From Mugil cephalus (taxonomy: Eukaryota; Chordata; Actinopteri; Mugiliformes; Mugilidae), in assembly GCF_022458985.1 (NCBI RefSeq), contig NC_061777.1, positions 15,899,668 through 15,963,667 of the forward strand: DNA of 64,000 bases, read 5' to 3'. Below the pieces are notes generated by a model. That model had not been told where the DNA came from and made no database searches. It saw only the letters and a program-made list of their open reading frames with translations. A program made the position numbers and the translations under genes. Of this stretch, positions 61,822-64,000 are shown piece by piece. How positions within the stretch are numbered: the first letter of the stretch is position 1; each line of letters begins with the position of its first letter.

Positions 61822-63884
61822 TTATTTTGCATCAGAGGTGTCAGTAGTAGAAGACGGGAAAAGGAGTGAATATGATGGAGGGCCATCATCTGTCTGAGAC
61901 AGAAAGTCTTGAGACAGGAAGTCTATACTCATCGTGGGTGCAGAAGGCAGTGGGTTGTATGCAGGACCTGTTGGGGGTTGATATGAAGGAGGTGATTGGA
62001 TCTCTGGGGCAGATGGAGGTGACTGGATCTCTGGGGCAGATGGAGGAGGGTGAAACTGCGGGGCTACTGGTGGGGGGTGAAACTGGGGGGCAGATGGTGG
62101 AGGATGTAGCACCCTGGACGACGATGGGGATGAATATGGGGATGGGGATGGATATGGAGAAGGCACCTGTGGCACTGGGTTATTATAGGCTCCACTCATG
62201 TGTGTTGGCAAAGGAGGGTACACACTTTGTGGGTACATTGGAGGGTTTTGGACTCCTGGGTATCCATTACTGGGTGAACGTGGTGATACAGGATAAGGGC
62301 CTGTAAACACTACAGTAGGAGGGAAGTCACTGTTGGCTGCACCAGCTATGCTGCTTTGATAGTCAGGAGGTAAAATGACCACTGGAATCACAACCTCTGG
62401 ATCAAAAGCAAAGCTGATGTCCAGGTACACCTAGATAGGTGATAAAATAGGAGATAAAACGCATCTGTTTCATTAATACATGATGCTTTACATGTAACAT
62501 AGAAGAGAGAAACAAGAACATTTGTTAGTCACAACTACCTTGAAAAATGTATGGTATTAAGAATGTCATTATTATACTGTTACATACCTTTAAATGGTAT
62601 TCCACTGAGATAATCTCACAATTCTGAATTGTCAGGATTGTGTCAGAAGGAATCTGCATCGGACACCTGACCTCCGTCTCTGTGTGGGCTTTAATGCAGT
62701 TGTCAACCACTTTAAGGCAAACTAAGGTCTCATGCTTGGTGTTGCCGTTGGCACGATACACAACATCCCGGATTAAACTAAATTTGGGTGTCATCTGACT
62801 GGATGAAGAATTGTTGACTTTTGCAACAACCATCGCTCTTTCACCTGCAAAACAACACAATATATTAAATTCAATTTCACAGACTTTAATTCAAGAACTA
62901 TATAAGGCAGAATGTTAGAGGAAGTCTATGATAGTGTATAAAGGCTCAGAAGATAAAATCTTATTATGCCTGTTTTGCATAATGTTACAACATATGCTAA
63001 ACCAAAATCCATTATTACCACATGATAAAGCATGAGGAAATGCTTTTTGACCAAAATGCAGAATGAACACTGAGGTTATTATGAAGTCTTTGCTGTGACC
63101 ATCACACAGTTAATGATTTGCATCATCTGCCTCCAACAGAAGAGTTCCTTCCATAACATGTGAATAGGAATGTTACTACCTGCTGCATAAGCGCTCTTGT
63201 CAACAGTGACATCCATGTGTACGTGTCCTTTGGAGAAAAACCCCATGTCTTTGTTTGCTGAACCAATTTTTTGTGACTAAAACGCAACAAAAGAGAGAAA
63301 ATAATTACTTTTCCTCAACTACACGATACAGTTCTGTTCTTTCACTTAAATCATATTGTTGTGATGGGTTTCAGAGGTGGACCACACAACACTTCAGCGG
63401 AATAGTAACAAAAGTCTGTATGCAGTGTGAACTAAAACCAAATAAGAATGTGGTCTGGGTCAATCTCTTTCTTCTACAAGCAACAAAAGATGTAGCCAAG
63501 AGTTGCAAGTGTAAAGTCACATTACACAACGTGTGTGTGTGTGTGTGTGTAGACAATTCACCCACCATTAGTGATCGGATATTTGCAACGGACTTGGAGA
63601 CAAATTTGATCTCCTTTTGCTCTGTCCAATCCGACCTCCAGCTCCTGGACAGTTTCACTTCCAGCTGGTAGGCAATCTTTCCGTGACTTCCCTTGAAGGA
63701 TGAAGGCATGCTTCTGCGGATGCAAACCAGTAATATGAATATTAATTAGCATATTATTACTTGCTAATGCTTGCGAGAATCAAATACATTGTGGAAGTGG
63801 AAACATACATGTCTCAGTGTACTTACACTCTTGGTAATGTAATCCTGAATTTATGGATGTGGTTGCCTGGGGGCAAAACTGTCT
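61822..63884 (-). CDS. Alpha-arrestin, ARRDC-like, array copy E (divergent; 5' exon outside window)
   Basis: Five exons on the minus strand keep the phases and almost the sizes of copy A: 63884-63827 (58), 63713-63566 (148), 63276-63180 (97), 62844-62588 (257) and 62430-61822 (609, stop). Exon 1 lies right of the window. Arrestin landmarks are LPPGNHIHKFRITLP, SMPSSFKGSHGKIAYQL, SRSWR, VNNSSSSQMTPKFSL, IQNCEIISVEYHLK and DISFAFDPEVV. The tail is longer (202 residues against 145-147), strongly proline-rich, with about four 9-residue repeats (HPPPSAPQF type) and two PPSY motifs (QSPPSYQPP, DGPPSYSLL). Sequence divergence from A-D is high while exon structure is the same, so E looks like an older paralogue and likely still recruits NEDD4-type ligases. 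No lesion was seen. Confidence 0.87.
61981..62106 (-). repeat. 27-bp coding tandem repeat in the tail of arrestin copy E
   Basis: Repeats of a 9-residue unit, HPPPSAPQF / HPPPVAPQF / HPPPSAPEI / QSPPSAPEI / QSPPSYQPP, in frame in exon 6. The last unit turns SAP into SYQP and so creates a PPxY motif. Confidence 0.85.
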
Positions 63885-64000
63885 CTGAAAAGGAAAATTC
63901 TCACATCAATACTGACAGCAGGGACAGATTCACAGTGATTATGCAATGTAGAAAATCCACTTTAAGGTTCCTTACTTACTGTTCAATTGTAAGATTCGTG

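Noticed and set aside
63961-64000. Donor-like CTTACTTAC (minus strand GTAAGTAAG) at the right edge as the end of exon 1 of arrestin copy E
   Set aside because: The bases before it do not encode the expected KLKEY-like end of exon 1 in any frame with the right phase; more likely intron sequence.

Overview
The window is nuclear DNA from a bony fish, almost certainly a teleost. The evidence is spliced vertebrate genes with GT-AG introns, the nol6-aqp3 neighbourhood (these two genes are also neighbours on human chromosome 9p), many GT/GATA/CT microsatellites, and typical fish transposons (hAT, Tc1, L1-like and CR1/L2/Rex-like LINEs, palindromic MITEs). There is no bacterial or organellar content.

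Left third (1-21.5 kb): the 3' half of nol6 (plus strand, 13 coding exons visible, last codon at 10167) codes for a nucleolar ribosome-biogenesis protein. Two genes lie antisense inside its introns: an intact-looking hAT/ZBED transposase (1027-3207) and a complete three-exon CART neuropeptide precursor (6251-6849). A frame-broken gene of unknown identity lies on the minus strand just after nol6, followed by a decayed Tc1-like transposon. aqp3 (plus strand, six exons, 302 aa, an aquaglyceroporin) spans 16288-20568 with a TATA box and a poly(A) signal.

Middle (21.5-33 kb): a long stretch without recognisable genes, then a minus-strand six-exon gene (28044-30728) for a 335-aa type I membrane protein. 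It has one mannose-receptor-type cysteine-rich (ricin B fold) domain and a short cytoplasmic tail.

Right half (33-64 kb): a tandem array of alpha-arrestin (ARRDC3-like) genes, all on the minus strand. I call them copies A to E. A (33088-39927, 417 aa) and C (47116-53214, 424 aa) are open from start to stop. B (41088-45944) has a frameshift and a nonsense change in its last exon. D (57576-58983) is a remnant of exon 6 plus the end of exon 5. E (61822-63884 and beyond the right edge) is an older, divergent, probably functional copy with a long proline-rich tail. A, B and C share six-exon structure, the same old L1-like LINE in intron 1 (deleted differently in each), and the same hAT-like end 61 bp before the start codon. 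B and C are products of a recent duplication of about 6 kb. The C-terminal PPxY motifs, which in this family recruit NEDD4-type ubiquitin ligases, differ from copy to copy. In exon 1, B and C are identical except for seven amino-acid-changing substitutions packed into 18 bases.

The strongest leads are the arrestin array (PPxY turnover and the exon 1 hotspot) and the nested CART gene, which lacks the dibasic site for the longer mature peptide. Exon boundaries were worked out by eye from reading frame, splice consensus and family knowledge; no search or alignment program was run.
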